Numbered from the stretch's first letter, positions 11,178-25,115 are shown. The stretch: 64,000 nt of DNA from Atherix ibis (GCA_958298945.1 OY282609.1:11576326-11640325); one strand, 5' to 3'. Notes: a model not told the origin generated them from the sequence alone. Made by a program: numbers and translations.

Positions 11178-13877
11178 ACTTTTTTTCTGTTATTTAACTA
11201 TTTTTAATATTGCCCCTTTTTGATTATATTTCGACTAGAATAAAAACTCCGGACTATTCCGTTCTTTAACCGCACACAAATTTCTTGAGAAAATTTTTTT
11301 TTTATTATCAGGATTATCCATAAATATATATATATAAGTATATATATTAACGGAGTAGCATGATTATCTTATAGTTTAGAAAATATATTAAAAAATGAAT
11401 AGTTCCGCTTATCTGTAAAAAAAAAAAATCAATTAAAATAATTGTGAAATTTGCAAATAAATTGATGCTTTAATTAGAAAGTAAATCAAAATGATTCTTT
11501 AAAGCCTATTTTCCATAGATTTCTATTTTAATATTTTATATTACAATTCAAATATTAAAACACAATTTTAAAAAAATTCCAATTAATCATTAAAAGCTGA
11601 AATTTTAGCTATGACTATTGATTTAATAAAATTAATGGATAACTGTTTTATTTTTCATTTATTTTTAAGGATATAAATGAATAGTATTTCCACCAAAAAA
11701 AAAATAGGATTAAATATTTTATCTAATACATACATAATATACGTAGATACATATTGAGCACCCCAATAAATGCTCAATTTCATGCTGCGAAGGTTATTTA
11801 ATTAAATGAATGAGCATTATCTTATCTGCTTGACGTACATGAGCTCTAATTTTAACACTAATCTAAATATGCTTACACAAAAACATACTAAAAATGTACA
11901 TACTTACAAACATACACATATATCTGCTTACACCAATAATGATTGTTATAACAATTTTTTTTATCTATCTTTATTTGATAATTAACAGATGACGTTCAAG
12001 TTGGAAATTGTTAAGCCAAGTAAACAGATCAGAGTTCACTATCCATAAGGGTGATAAATATTTTCAACCAATATTCCTGGCACCCTTGGTATCATGCATA
12101 CTGCTGTTTTTGATACAAACTGTTATCTAACAAGTATTTACAATTTGTTACCCTCTCCATATCTACACAATCGATAGTAATAACATCCCAACACACAATA
12201 AATAAATGCTACCATTCCATAAATAAAATTAATTATTGCAAAATATATAATTACAATAATTAATTTTATTTAAACCAGATATTATTGTATCTTAAATTGA
12301 TGTGTACCTATTTATAATATATTTTAAAAAAATTAAAAGTCATTTTTAGTTAACTATCTTAGCTTTCAATAGTCATACATTATCGTCCATACATATATGT
12401 TAAGGCAACCACCATATTCTCCTAAGTGAGAACCACCTACAATTGAACCGAGAACAACACATAAAGCATATGGTAATGGTTGGCAAAATTATCAGCAATT
12501 AACATATACTTTTGTGTGGGTTTGACGCCATTCATCTGCCTTGTCTGGTACGGATTTTCTCTAGCCTAAATGTATATTTTTCATATTAAATGATTGAGAA
12601 ATGATTTAATTTAAATTAAACCATCCATGGATGTATATATATATATATGATACATATATACTTTTTTTTGTATTTTATTTGAAACTTATCCACTACACAA
12701 ACTATTTGCCGAAAGCTTTTTAGGATAGCACTTAGGCTAAGCTGGAAAGAAAATTCTATCAATTCGAAAATAATTCTGCTTTCATCCAATTAAAATATAT
12801 ATCTTAAGATAAATACTTGGTGACTTCCTGGCTACACATACATCGATCTGCTAATGACTTGAGTAAATGGTAATTTGTTTTTTAATTGCCCTTATTATAA
12901 ACTAAATCTACATAAACTTAAAGTATGCGTTATATAATGAAATATCATAAACTATGTGTAAATATCCTTCTATGGTTGCAATGTTAAAATTCTCATTATT
13001 TTCATTATTGCTATTATTAATATTATTATTATTATTGTTATTATTAATTGAGTTGCTTTTAGTTTTAGATATTGTAATTACATTTTGGTAAAATAATAGG
13101 AAAAAAGGAAAATGTGCACAGACAACCAACTTGCATTTGTAAGCTGAAAGCTTTAATAAGGCTATCAGACCTATCAGAAATTTTCTATAATTTCTAGCAT
13201 TCAACACACTCCGTTAAAAGCATATGATCTTTATCTAACGTGAATCTTTGAGTAAATATAAATACAAATATAAGATTTAATACATTGACGTGTCGGTTTC
13301 GTCCTTAGTCACAACTATAGTACCACGATTGGAAGATGTGGAAACCACCACCCGGCATCTAGCAACAGGTTCAAAAATTGTTGGCAGAGTCAACTTGTAT
13401 TCCCTTTTTCAATCAGCATAAACACTACGCTGACAACCACTTGATGATTACTCCATGCTGTCCTTAACACATTAAAACACACTCCGAATACAATCATACC
13501 CCCTAGAATAATACCAAAGAACGTGGGGGTTGATCAAGTTAGATTATAGGTTCAACTTGTCATACTGGCGCCAGAGATTTACATTGACTTAATGCGGATG
13601 GATAGATGCTCGCCTGACAACACAGCTGCTCTTAATAAAATGTTCTTAAAAATTTTAATAAAAAAAAAACTGCCATAATTTTTTACATTATATTAATTTT
13701 ATGTATAATTTTTTTTAAATATTACCTGAAGATTTTTCTTAAATACAATAGGAAGAACTAATTGGATTTTGTAAATTTTTCATGTCATAATATTTACTAT
13801 AAAAATTTAATAAACGACACCATCAAAAAGCTCATTTTATAAATTTTTTATTCTATCTATGTTTGTGTTTTATAATA
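11178..13877. other. dimm upstream region with two higher-GC blocks, no certain gene
   Basis: Mostly AT-rich with short TA runs (11324-11350, 12636-12650) and an interrupted ATT repeat (about 12995-13055, read as an Asn run in one frame). Two blocks are clearly less AT-rich than their surroundings: about 12370-12560 and 13270-13620. The second contains a short minus-strand frame (13390-13533) that is hydrophobic (FFGIILGGMIVFGVCF) but has no clear start or splice sites. The blocks may be enhancers of dimm, untranslated exons or old repeats; the sequence does not decide. Confidence 0.4.
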
Positions 13878-14712
13878 GATTATCCAACTTGTGCTTTAAA
13901 CAGTAAAGTGAATAAATTATTCTTGAAATTTAGTTTCTGATAAAAATATATTAAATATAACGTTATTCTAATAGTTGTCATAAAATTTTTTGTAACACTC
14001 GATCCCTTTAAGGTAATTTTTAATGATCTTTTCTCACATTATGCACTGCAATTCGGCAATTACTTGAACGATGTAGATTTTTAAATGCTCTAAAGTTTAT
14101 AGAATGTTTGCATAAAATACGATATTTTACGAACCCCAGTAAAAAAAGATCAACGGCGGTAAATCTGCCGATCTCGGAAGCTAATGAATATCATCTGATC
14201 TCGAAATTACGCTTCCTGGGATCTTTTTGGCCAATAAAACCTGAATTTGTTGTTTCTTGTGGCTTGTGATGAGGTCATATTGAAATCACATATAATGGTT
14301 AAAATCTCCAAGTACAGTCCAAACAAAATTTGCTTATAATACGGCCATAGCAGTCAAAATAGACTGTAATGATCTCTCCTTCCTAATTTTCGAAGATATA
14401 GAGACTAATGACAATTTTAGATCAAAATGCACACCAGTCAGTTATTTTTCGCGGATACAGTGACTTTTTCATAGTCAATTATGTGTTTTCAGAACCCCAT
14501 ATATGGTAACTTTGCTTAGTGACGTATCCACCGAACGAAATGTGGTTACGGCAGAATTACCCTTTTTGTAGAAAGTTTTTACAAATTTTCCTTGAATTAA
14601 GGAAAAATTTTAAAATGGCAAATTTTAAACTAAATAATTTTTATCTAATATTATATATATGTGTATATTAAAATTAGAACGCTATACTTTTCAAACTAAG
14701 AAATGGATAATC
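13878..14712 (-). mobile_element. DD41D-type transposon, copy 2, near full length but dead
   Basis: Terminal inverted repeats start GATTATCCA at both ends (13878 inward; 14712 inward on the other strand). On the minus strand the transposase skeleton is readable across frameshifts: ISFGGYVTKQSYHIWGSEN (14500-14555), a WCAF.S-type segment with ENEGEIIT (14330-14420), FQYDLITSHKKQQIQVLL (second Asp), then VISRSDDIH-stop-LPRSADLPPLIFFYWG. By my count 41 residues separate the second Asp from the third-acid position, which here is Ile in PPLIFF, where other copies have LTPLDFF or LTSLDFF. The first Asp (SDE) is also lost. Length is 835 bp. Confidence 0.7.
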
Positions 14713-16159
14713 TTGTAGTTATTGATTTATTTTAATCAATCGAATATCCCCTTTCTTCCCGTATTAATTCTGTTCAAATATTTGACAAAAATTGTCTGAA
14801 AAACGTGACAAAAATATTATTTTCTTGAAGGAAAATTTTTAAATTTGCTTAGCATTGTCTAAACAGAGTAAAATCTTCTGTAAACTAAATACCACTTTTT
14901 TTAAGCATGAGTACAAATACACATATTGGTAATAGCTTAAGGCATTATAACCGCAGGTCAAAACAATGCTGACCATTTTTACATTTAAATGTTAGTTATG
15001 ATATTTATTATTTATTTTTACTATGACTTATATTCAATTTAGAGTTAGATTAATATAGACGTTTTGCGGAAAAAATATACAAACAAGCTTAAGTAAAATG
15101 GTCGTCTTTAGCATATTCTTTTTTAAAAAAAATGTATAATCGATTTCTTGACATCGGTAACCAACCACATTCAATTTTCTCGTAGTTGATTGCTTTGACA
15201 GAATATAAATCACAGATGACGACATTGAATTTTTCACTCGACATCACCTTACATAAAAATTCGCAAGAAATTTTAATATTTACTAATATATTTTTCTTTT
15301 CTCATTTAAATTTATTAAAAAGCTTATTTTAATATAATTCCCACTTTAAGGATTAAAAAGGAATTATAAACCAAATAAATTGTTATCTTTGATGAAGGAG
15401 AATTGTGAAAGAATTTGAAGAGATTTTCGTAAATAAGAAAATAATTTAAAAATTCCATTATTATGGGGGGTTTACAACTCCTGACACTCAGAATAATCTA
15501 TTTATATTTAATTTAATAACAAAAGAAATATGTTCTCAAATAAATTAATTTTTTTTTTAGATTTCATTAACTAAGTATTCTCTGTGTAAAATCTTAATAT
15601 TGGTTTTTCTATCACGATGTTTTATCAGAGTTTTTAAAATTTTTAACTGTATTAGTAGAAAAATGCAAAAATTAAAATAATTATTAAAAATCACGAAAAT
15701 GATAAGCTAAAATGCTTAAGGAGTAGATAATTATCTATTGTAGTTAGCAATTATGTTCCTTAATATTTGTTTATTAAAGAATTTAATTTAATTGTTTTAT
15801 GATATCGACAAATTTTTAAATTTCATATTATACTTTATCACATATTAAGAATATACACATATATGGTATTTTGCTCATACATTAACTTTTATCTATTCAA
15901 TATAATAAAACTATAGTCATTATAACTGCTCGCATTTTTTATTTTGAGTAACAAATGCAAGTAGAAAAAAATAAAATTAGCAATCACTAATAGGAATACA
16001 ATATGATATTTTTGGTTTTTGTGCAATCAAACAGTGAATATACAATATTTTAAATAATTTTTCTTTTAGCCAAAATTAATATTTCTCTAATGATTACCTT
16101 TCACCATTATTTAACAAAAATTTTATTTTAAATAAAAAAATCATATTTTCATAAGTATA
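14713..16159. other. AT-rich stretch, nothing recognised
   Basis: No open frame with family features. A frame at 15034-15237 (-) is Lys/Asn-rich and looks like chance. Confidence 0.55.
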
Positions 16160-17150
16160 CTTATCGTGAGATTTACTTTAGGTTTAATTTGATAAAGACT
16201 CTTTTCAAGTGTCTATGTATGTTTTCGGTGACAGAAAATGAGGAGCGCTCTTTTACAAGAGGATTACTATGGAATGACAGTCGACTATGAAATTTTTTAT
16301 AAGAACTAACAGACAATTCACAAATGTAAGAAACATTGAGGTCGCGATAGATCACACTATTACGACAATTACTTGAAAAATTTTCGAATGGAGCGATTGT
16401 TTTCCTAAAAGATTTTCTAAAAATTTTTGGCAGTTATCTGTACCGTCCGTTTGTTTCAGTTCGTTTCAGTTTTGCGTGTGCGTTTCATATCAAACGTTTA
16501 TCCATTTTCAGTTCTAAGTAACTTATCTGTTTTTTTTCTGGAATAACATTCCCATTAATAAGTATAGAAAGGGATGGTTCTTGGCAAAGAGTAAAAGTAA
16601 CATGAACACTTTTTTTTCGGGTAATTTTACTCTCCATTTTCTGAACCAATTTTACAGAGAATCAATATGGCTTTAACAATGGTGGGAGTCTGTATTTTGG
16701 GTTTTGTGACGTGACAAGATGGCAGTATCATCGACATATACAGCTATTAAGGTACTGTCGTTGAAAGGATTATCGTGGGTATAAATATTATATTCGAGAG
16801 AATTAAGAATGCTAGCCTGACTCGAAAATATCTTTCGGAGCTGTAGGATTTGGTGATGAGGAAATAAGTGGGTGAAATAATGTTCCTGAGCTTCCAGAGT
16901 AGGCCAGGATACCACACTCGATCTAATGCATTTGGAATATCTAGAAATACGCCTGGATAATATTGTTTCTGCTCAAGAGAATATGCTATATAATGAAGAA
17001 CACGATGAAACTGTTGAATGGTGAAATGTTCAGTTCTAAATCCACAGTTCTGATGTGGAATAATGCTGTTACATTCAATAATAGGGTATAAGCTTTTGAG
17101 GATAAGCTTTACCAGCACTTTTGCTTGGATTGGGTTATTTTCATTAGTTA
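16160..17150 (-). mobile_element. Jockey-type non-LTR retrotransposon fragment
   Basis: Minus-strand pieces in shifting frames. CGFRTEHFTIQQ and VFLDIPNALDRVWYPGLLWKL are at 16890-17060. YVDDTA, a variant of the YADD catalytic motif, is near 16720-16744. The ORF tail VIYRDLNVSYICELSV..YKKFHSRLSFHSNPLV is near 16230-16360. The order and sequence match the better copy at 35325-36990. The endonuclease and 5' half are missing. Positions 16440-16520 (with two tandem GTTTCAGTTC-like units) do not align to the other copies and may be inserted. Confidence 0.72.
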
Positions 17151-17578
17151 CACCTGGTCATAAAAATTAACAAATCCAAAAAAAATTCTGAATTTTTATA
17201 GACAATGTCTCAATTATATTATATATAATTTTATGTCGATCTGAACAGAATTGATAATATAATAGATAGACTAGACCGATTGGAGAAGTTGGAGGCATCA
17301 GCTACAACCTGAATACGTTCTTTTTTTCAAAGGTGCTTTTTTATTAAATTGGTTAAAACAAAATTGTTTTTAAATTCATTGTCACCAAACAACTACTGAA
17401 TTCGTTCATTTCAAAGTAAGATACTCAAATAAGGTTTTTGTTTTTTGGCCGCCGTCATTTTAAAAGAGTCGACAAACGGTTTACATAAAGTCGTTTGTCA
17501 ACTTTCTAAAATATATGTACATTTATCAATTAATAACAGCAACAATATAATGTTTATATAGGACTGTTCCGAAAAAAA
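17151..17578. other. Spacer with a short coiled-coil-like reading
   Basis: At about 17247-17312 (+) the frame reads RIDNIIDRLDRLEKLEASATT-stop, heptad-like and unusually balanced in composition, after a possible acceptor CTGAACAG. It could be the last exon of a gene or a piece of a transposon ORF. Too short to name. Confidence 0.25.
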
Positions 17579-18545
17579 GGTTATCCATTTTATAGTTTGA
17601 GAAGTGTAGCCTTTTCATTTCATAGTTTTCAAACACATATATTATTTATTAATAGAAGTTATGTCGATTGGATACGGAAACAACAAACTTGGAATGTTAA
17701 TTTTCCAACAACAAAAAATTAGGCTTTTTTCTCGCTAAATGTGATACGTAACTTAGCAAAATTGCCATATATGTGGCTCTGAAAACCGCCACACTAAACT
17801 GTAGAGAAGCCATTATATGCACAAAAGGTGACCGTCCAGTGTGTATTTTAGTGGATACGTCAATAAGCAAAGTTATGGTTTATGGGGTTCTGAAAACTCA
17901 GAAGTGACTGTGGAGCAGCCATTCTATTAATGATAAGTAACTGAGTGGTGTGAATTTTGGTCTAAGGTTGTCATTCGGCCGTATTTATTTGAAAATAAGG
18001 TAAAAATAAAAAAGCAAGATAGGCAATTTTTTTAGCGTCAACTTGAATATTTTCATTTGGTCTATATATGGTTTTAACAGGATGGTACTATAAGCCACAC
18101 AACACAAAAATTATTCACTTTTGATATTTAATAATATGAATTGGCTTTCAATATCATACGACATCAAATTTTCATGATATTTTCGCAAATTTTGGGCTGT
18201 AATTTATTTTAATATTAGTACCTACTAAAGTTTAAAGATTGTCAGTGTAAACACAATTTTTTATATAGTTCTATATATATAGAACTATATAAAAAATTGT
18301 GTTTACACTGATAATCTTTAAACTTTAGTACTAATATTAAAATAAATTACAGCCCAAAATTTGCGAAAATATCATGAAAAATTACGTCGAAAGGATCAAG
18401 TCTTTTCAATAGTTTTGTGTAGATATTTAAAAAACTTATATTTTATACATAATGGAAAAATTTGAGCAATATAATTGAATAAAAAGTTTGTCAAAATTTA
18501 AATACAAAGTCTATTTTATTCGGTTTTATTTTTTAAAGGATAACC
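17579..18545 (+). mobile_element. DD41D-type transposon, copy 3, carrying a 105-bp fold-back
   Basis: Inverted ends read GGTTATCC at 17579 and, inward from the other side, at 18545. The plus strand reads FSGYVNKQSYGLWGSENSEV (about 17845-17905), WCEFWSKVVIRPYLFENK (about 17950-18000), and NWLSISYDI near 18140. After the fold-back at 18171-18380, the C-terminal region reads NKLQPKICENIMKNYVERI (about 18333-18395). Stops and frameshifts throughout. The right arm of the fold-back is the ancestral coding sequence, and the left arm is its inverted copy. Confidence 0.68.
18171..18380. repeat. Near-perfect inverted repeat, about 105-bp arms, no spacer
   Basis: The axis lies between 18276 and 18277 in AGTTCTATATATATAGAACT. 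The arms differ by one 4-bp insertion and one substitution (GATTGTCAGTG versus GATTATCAGTG). The right arm still encodes QPKICENIM of the DD41D transposase, so the left arm is the copy. Confidence 0.92.
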
Positions 18546-21500
18546 ATTTAGAGTGGCCACTGCAAGACAACAAGAAAACACGACCATTCGATTTCTTTTG
18601 AGATAAACTCCAAAAATTATAAAATAAATTACAAAAGTAGTTTTACAAAAAATTTCAAAATTTTATTAAAAAAACATGAAAATCAGAATGTTTCTAGCTC
18701 ATAACAAGGTGCAACCCCTAACATGTTTTAAAAAATGAGAAAAGTTATTTATTTTCAAGTTTATTTGAATTACACTTTCCAATAAATTTTCAATAGTTTT
18801 TTTCTGTAATTTTTTTTTCAAAATTATTACAATAAAGGTCAACTATTAATGTAAATAGCTACTTCAAATTTTTAAGCAATCCATAACACTTTATTATTAA
18901 TTAACTTAAAAATATCGATTGTTAATAAGTTCATCGTATTATTTTATTTTTTTAACAAGTTTTTTAAAAAAAATGTTAACACGTTTCAAAAAAATTAAAA
19001 AACAAAAGTTTATTGTAGAAATGTATCTTCTATAAACATTGTAAAAACAAATTCTTAAATAAAATAATAATAAATAAGGCAAGCAATTTTAATATTTTAT
19101 CAAAACACTGTAATAACACTTTGAAAATAATTTTTTCTTTATTTCGAAGTTTAGTATAATAAATTTAGTATAATGCGGATATTTTGATGAGCAGTCTAAT
19201 TAAAAATAAAATATATTTTTCAATTTTAACGTTAATTTTATAACTGATTAAAATTTTGTTTTGTATATTTTATTATTGTATTTTAGGTTAATATAATTAG
19301 TAATAGCTACTAATAGACATCATGATAATTTGGGCGGACAATATCATTTTTATATTTTAATTATTAATTGTTTATAAAATTTAAGTTTCTCTTTAAGTTT
19401 ACAAATGAATTAATAAACTTATATCACAATATTATAATTAAATAAATTATAAACTAAAATTTAGTTATTTTTTTTATAATAAACTAAAATAAATAAAAGA
19501 ATCGATATAAAAGTTAATCGGCAAAAATGGTGAAATTTTAATTATGGAGAGGATGGTATTCATTTCCTGCCTATTATAAGTTCATAAAGTAAAAATAATT
19601 GTACTGAATAAAAATTATTAATTTTTTAAGGATTTTGGTTAAGAAAAAAAATATTTATATATTCAAAGGATTAGTCTTTTTAATGTTTAAAAATAAGTTC
19701 CCTAATTATATTAATGTTTTTTACTTCTAGATTAACCTGGATAAGATCCATAATTATTATAAATAATTCGAAATGTTACTTTTAAAAAAAATTGAATTTT
19801 CATAGCTTAAAGATACAGCATATTTTCCTCAAATTTAAATAAGAATTTATAATTATTTCTCTAATAAAAGCGTGCAAGAAAAAAAGATTTTGTAAAAGCA
19901 GATATGATAATAATCTAATCAGTATAATTTGCACATATATTAGAATCCTTTTTCTTCCTATCTAATTATTGATAATTTTATAGATAATAATCTAATTTTA
20001 GAATGCAATTAATAGAGGGTATCAATATTATAAATCATAAATAAAGGCAACTATTTTTTATCACATTTACTTTTGGAAAAATTACTGATAAATACATAAT
20101 AAAAATCTATAAGTTTTGGTTATAAAAAAATAGCTTTATAAAATAAAAATGAAATACCTTATTTGACAATGTCTATATACAGACATATAGTCTATAAGAT
20201 ACGTATACGCGTATCTTTATAAAAAAAATTTATTATAAAAATTAATTCTATTTTTCTTTTACATTCATGATTTTAATATTTATCTTTTATTATAACTATC
20301 ATTAATTATATTTATTATTATTATTATTTTAAATTTCAAAATAAAATTTCTATTTTAAATAATATATTTTTAGATAATTTAAAAAAAAAAAATACTTTTT
20401 ATTAATAGAACTACATTTATTACTCACCAAAATTATTTCAAAATATTTATAACTTATTAAAAGTGAATATCTATTAGTAAAGTAAAAATTCATTAAGCAT
20501 ATTTTTGAACAATAGATATTTAAATATTCATAAAGGTATATAGAGGATTCTATTGTATATATTTTCTATCAATAAACTTTTTATAGATAGAAAAAATATA
20601 CAATAGAATCCTATTATAATTATATTTTTACAAGGCATTTTAATGTCGGTGTCGCTTAGCTTTTGAACTTATTTAGATATTTGTGCTTGGCTAATGAAAA
20701 AGTATCTTTAAGTCATTATCATTTACTGATTTGCTATTAGTCTACAATCCTTACTGACATTTAGAAAATCTTAAATCTAAAGATTACCAAGCGGAAAATA
20801 TTTCCTAGAAAGCGAAACTTTACCATCTTGTTGATAATAGTAAATCAGAATTATAGAGATAAGAAAGTGTACATATTCGAATATCAAATAGATCCTAATT
20901 TTCTACTCGTAGAATATACAATAGTATCAGATGAAACTAAAGTATCACGTGCCTTACTTAGCCAGTATCTGTTCTGGTATTTGACATTTATTCTTGGATA
21001 AGTTTTATTTAGTTATTGCTGTAAGACCGTTTATGTTGATATTAGAAGAAAAACTTTTCTCAACAAAGACACAATATATCATGAATACAAATGGTGACAT
21101 GTGGATATATCAAAGGAATTCACTTGTTGCATTTGATTTCAGTTCATTGGGTAAAATGTATTTACTTTTCGGTCAATTTGTGGGTTCATTTAAGCATTAA
21201 TTTAAAAAATGAGTATATCATTTAACATACAATTCTTAAAAGAAAGTAAAAAAAACTACCTTACTTTAATATCTATAAGCAAATATTCTCTATTATAAAA
21301 AAAATATATAAAAGAACTGATAATAGAAAAAAAAACACTCTATTAAAAGTGCAAATTACTTTGTTAAATTAAGAGTGGCTTTAGAAATTTATAAATTGCA
21401 AATTATAAGGGTAATAAGAATATTTATTCTACTTTTATAAATTTCACAAAATAAAAAAAAAGTAGATTAACTATTCGATGAATAATAGTACGTTGACTTT

Positions 21501-22808
21501 TTTATATACCATAACTTTTTAATCCCCTATTGAAAGTATTAATTTTAAATTACTTACAACGATAGTAAATAAGTCGATCCAGTATAATAATAGTGAGTAT
21601 ATGTTTGAATAATTTTTGAAAACACTTATAATCACTTAAATTAAATTTTTTTTTAACTAAATAAAAAAATAATTTCTTATTAGCTATATAATACCAATTA
21701 ACTTTTTTCACATTGGAAAACTAATTTTTTATCAAATCAAATAAATATTGAATCAACCCACATTAACTTTAATTTATTTGTTAACACAAAAATTTTTTTC
21801 TTAATAATAAATTTGAGTCTGTTATATAAATTGTTCCAATTATGTTTTGATTAAAATATTTTTTCATAACAATTTTGAATATTTTAAATAATAATTTATT
21901 GTAACGGAAAATGCTTCAAAATCTATATATATTTTTAACTGAATTTTTAGTTATGACCGAATTTATCAACAGCTGTTCTGTAACTGAATCGTAGAAATAA
22001 ACTGACATAGCCACTTGTAGATTTTCCGTTTCTATTCAACAAGTCGGATCACTATCTAATAATGGTGCTTGGATTTATTTTAAGGGTGAATACTATTTCA
22101 TTATTCAATCCTGCAATAGAAATAGCGCTCTTTAGTTATAGTCTGCGCAGTCGCAAAATTTTCGACCAAATAACTTCGTACCTTTTATTCTATGAAAAAA
22201 GCTCCTTTTACGAGTACTAACCACTATCATAAAGCTTAGAGGAGTCTAAGTAATAGAATCTTTTAGGCTAATATATCAAACAATCATACACAATAGCCAA
22301 AACTGCAACACATACACATATAAAATAAAAAGCTCTTATCCATAATTTTAGATATATTCGTAAATTTTAATATCGTTAACTATTTTAGATAATTACAGTC
22401 TTTATTAATTGATTGAATAAATAAAATCATTCAAAATTGTTTTTTTTTTCTATTATTTTTTTTTTGGATTTATATAGAAATATACAATATAATAACTTTT
22501 TGCCTCATTTTAAACTCTAATTAATGATTTGTTTATATATTTCAAAGATAAATTAACATGATTAATTTTAATTGAAGCTTTCTGTTTAATACAAATTTAT
22601 TTCATGCGTTTTTTAAGTTAATGTTTAATAACACTTCAATATATATATATATATATATATACATATATGACAAAATATTTTACACTTGTCAAAAATAGAT
22701 TTCAAAATAAGATTGAATTTTTTAAATAAGACAGAAAGTTTTTATAATAATTTGTAAGTTTTTATAACTACCTGTTTAATATATCACTTTATATGTGTAT
22801 ATAAAGTA
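18546..22808. other. Long AT-rich region without recognisable genes
   Basis: Over 4 kb with no supportable gene. It includes the fold-back at 20544-20612 and a TA microsatellite at 22639-22661. An open frame at 20994-21200 (+, 68 aa) starts in a slightly less AT-rich patch (20740-21140) but has no recognisable motif. A less AT-rich patch at about 21960-22270 also holds no readable exon. Confidence 0.5.
20544..20612. repeat. Fold-back, 27-bp arms, 15-nt loop
   Basis: Arms 20544-20570 and 20586-20612 (AGGATTCTATTGTATAT and its complement) differ at one base. No transposon reading could be found around it. Confidence 0.85.
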
Positions 22809-23200
22809 CAAGAGCAGTTTGATAAGTCAGTAAGAAATGAAAGAAAAATTTTATTTTTTCAACAAAATTTGATTATTTAAAAAAGAAATTTTTTTTAGGT
22901 GGATATACTTTATCTAACGAAACTCCAACATCTTTATACCATACGTGAAATACGATTTTTCAAACTATACAAAATGGAACTCCGTTTCGACTATAACATT
23001 AAAATTAGACACAAATTTTTTTCCACAAAGCCATTTGATCATATTTAGAAACAAGAAAAATTCGCAAGAAGCCAAATCTGGAAAACACGGTTGTTAAGGA
23101 AGTAGTTTATTCGGGAATTTAACTTATTTTGCTATTACAATTGCCGTTTTGTGTTGATTTTTGTCCCGTTCCAGTTTTTCCTCTTTCAAAATAGTCCATG
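22809..23200 (-). mobile_element. Mariner 3' end fragment
   Basis: It begins after a TA with an inverted-repeat end (GAGCAGTTTGATAAGTCAGT) matching the 3' TIR and adjacent A/T-rich UTR of the element at 8410-9304. The coding portion is too decayed to read with confidence, and the right boundary is uncertain. Confidence 0.45.
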
Positions 23201-25050
23201 AAGATTATACTATTCGCACCACAGAAAATAGTATTATACTATACGATGATGAGGGGTCTCCATATACCATACGATAATGACGAGTGCCCATAATACTTTT
23301 TAAGCTTGGCTTTGGTTCTATATTTTGTTTTCTCCAAAAATTATGTTTTACAAATATATTTACATACAATAACAATGGCTCTAAAAACTGCAAAAAATGA
23401 ATAGCTGATTATAAAATTTTGTATTATGACATTTTAAAAATGCCAAATGATAAAAATATCAACTATATTTTGAGCTTTTATCACTAACTTACCAGACTGC
23501 ATATTTTTCCATACATGCATACAATTTATATTATTTACATAAAAATTCAGTCGCCGCAAAATAATAATCTAAAACTATAAGTAAACATTTTATCCCTAAA
23601 ACTGAATATATTTAAGGGAGAGATTTTTTTATACTTGTTCTTTTATGATTAGATATAAAAAATGTTCTTTCATTCAAAAGGCATTCAAGAAGTTTGCATT
23701 CCGTCGCTAACTGTTAAAAGTCATGAAAAAAACTGTTAAAAGCCATGCATTTTGATTATTCTTAGTTACTATTTTTTCTACGATGAATGATTTTTAAGTG
23801 ATAATAAAATATTTTCATTTTTCTTCCTGTTAGCACTCATTTTTATGTAATTATATATATGTTTACATAAATAGGTAGTGAAAAGGATTTATACAAATAT
23901 ATTATATTATTTATCTACTACCGTTTTCCAAGTTCACTTACACTTATCTTCATGTTAAAATGGGAAGCCAATCTTGTGGCATTCTTTATATAAAAGCCTC
24001 CTCTGCAAAATTTTATAAGCTCCTTGTCTAGAACAATGATCAAATCTATTTGTAAAATCCAGTTCGATGGCTGGCTTAACTATTATTTGGACGATTATTT
24101 TTATTTTATTATTATTATTATTATCATTATTATTTTTTATGAATAAATGGTTTTTCAGTTGTCAATCCAGTCAGTACAGATGCTCCTTTATCCGACATAA
24201 GGATTTCCATGTTTGTATTTGATTTTTATGTGAAGTCGACGTGAATCGTTTAAAACCCACTTGGCATTCTTATTTGATTGTTTAATGTGCTCTCGGAATC
24301 AGCCGTTATCTACTTTTTTTTGTGTTGCATTATCGATGGAAATATCATCTTTGTAGATATGAACATAAGACATGCAAAAAAATGTATTGTATACTCTTGC
24401 AAAAACTTATTTATATTGAATGAAACAATTTTCATTCATATTTTATAAAATTCTTGTAATCTTGAAAATTTCCAATTCTAAAATCAACACTATTCTATAT
24501 ATTAAGTCTTAGTAAATCCAATAAATCAATTAATATTTATTTTTGAAGAATTTTGTTTTATTCAAGAATGAGACAACATATATTTTAAAATATTACATCG
24601 CACATTTTGTTTTGAAAATATTTATTTTTCGCCTTTAATTGAAAGGCTTATACTTTTAGAATTTTACTGTGCCACTATTTGTAGCTATACCTATTTCCGT
24701 AAAGTCTATTTTAAATACCTTCAGATCAAGAGAAAACAATTCACATGAGCCTCCTGCTTAAATAATACTTTTCAAAGATTTTCTATACAAAAAAAAAATT
24801 AGAAAAGAAACGAAGGTATCCTTTATAAATGAAGCCAAAAATGTCAACATAAAGTACTGAACAACATCCGTTTAGTATTCTTCTCACGATTTGTCTTTCC
24901 TTCTCTTTAGGACAGATTTACCTGATGATTGTTATTGATTGAATTACAAATGACAACGGTAGATACAAAAATAATGCTACGCTCTAAGAAGAAAGTAAAT
25001 TATAACAAATAGGTACACCTAAGCACGTCAATTAGCAGACATCGTTTAAA
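23201..25050. other. AT-rich region, nothing recognised
   Basis: It contains an ATT repeat at about 24104-24134. A less AT-rich patch at 24150-24360 has no readable exon in any frame. Confidence 0.5.
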
Positions 25051-25115
25051 ATGGATCACAAGTATTTTATGTCGTTCGGCATCATGTGCGCGCGTATATC
25101 CTTCTTCCTGTTGGA
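25051..25115 (+). CDS. Possible first coding exon with signal sequence
   Basis: ATG at 25051 opens MDHKYFMSFGIMCARISFFLL. This is a hydrophobic leader using GC-rich codons (TCG TTC GGC ATC ATG TGC GCG CGT) that stand out from the surrounding AT-rich sequence. It ends exactly at a consensus donor GTGAGT (25116). If used, the exon leaves two bases (GA) to join the next exon. No downstream exon was found in the following 10 kb, so the intron would be long. The protein is not identified. Alternatively it is a chance short frame in a conserved regulatory block. Confidence 0.4.

Noticed and set aside
12908..13207. 99-codon minus-strand frame with an Asn run
   Set aside because: The Asn run is an ATT/AAT microsatellite, and the rest is AT-rich noise without motif, splice sites or relatives.
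13390..13533. Hydrophobic 47-codon minus-strand frame as a membrane-protein exon
   Set aside because: No acceptor or start context and the frame is closed by a stop just upstream. Kept only as a note on the dimm upstream region.
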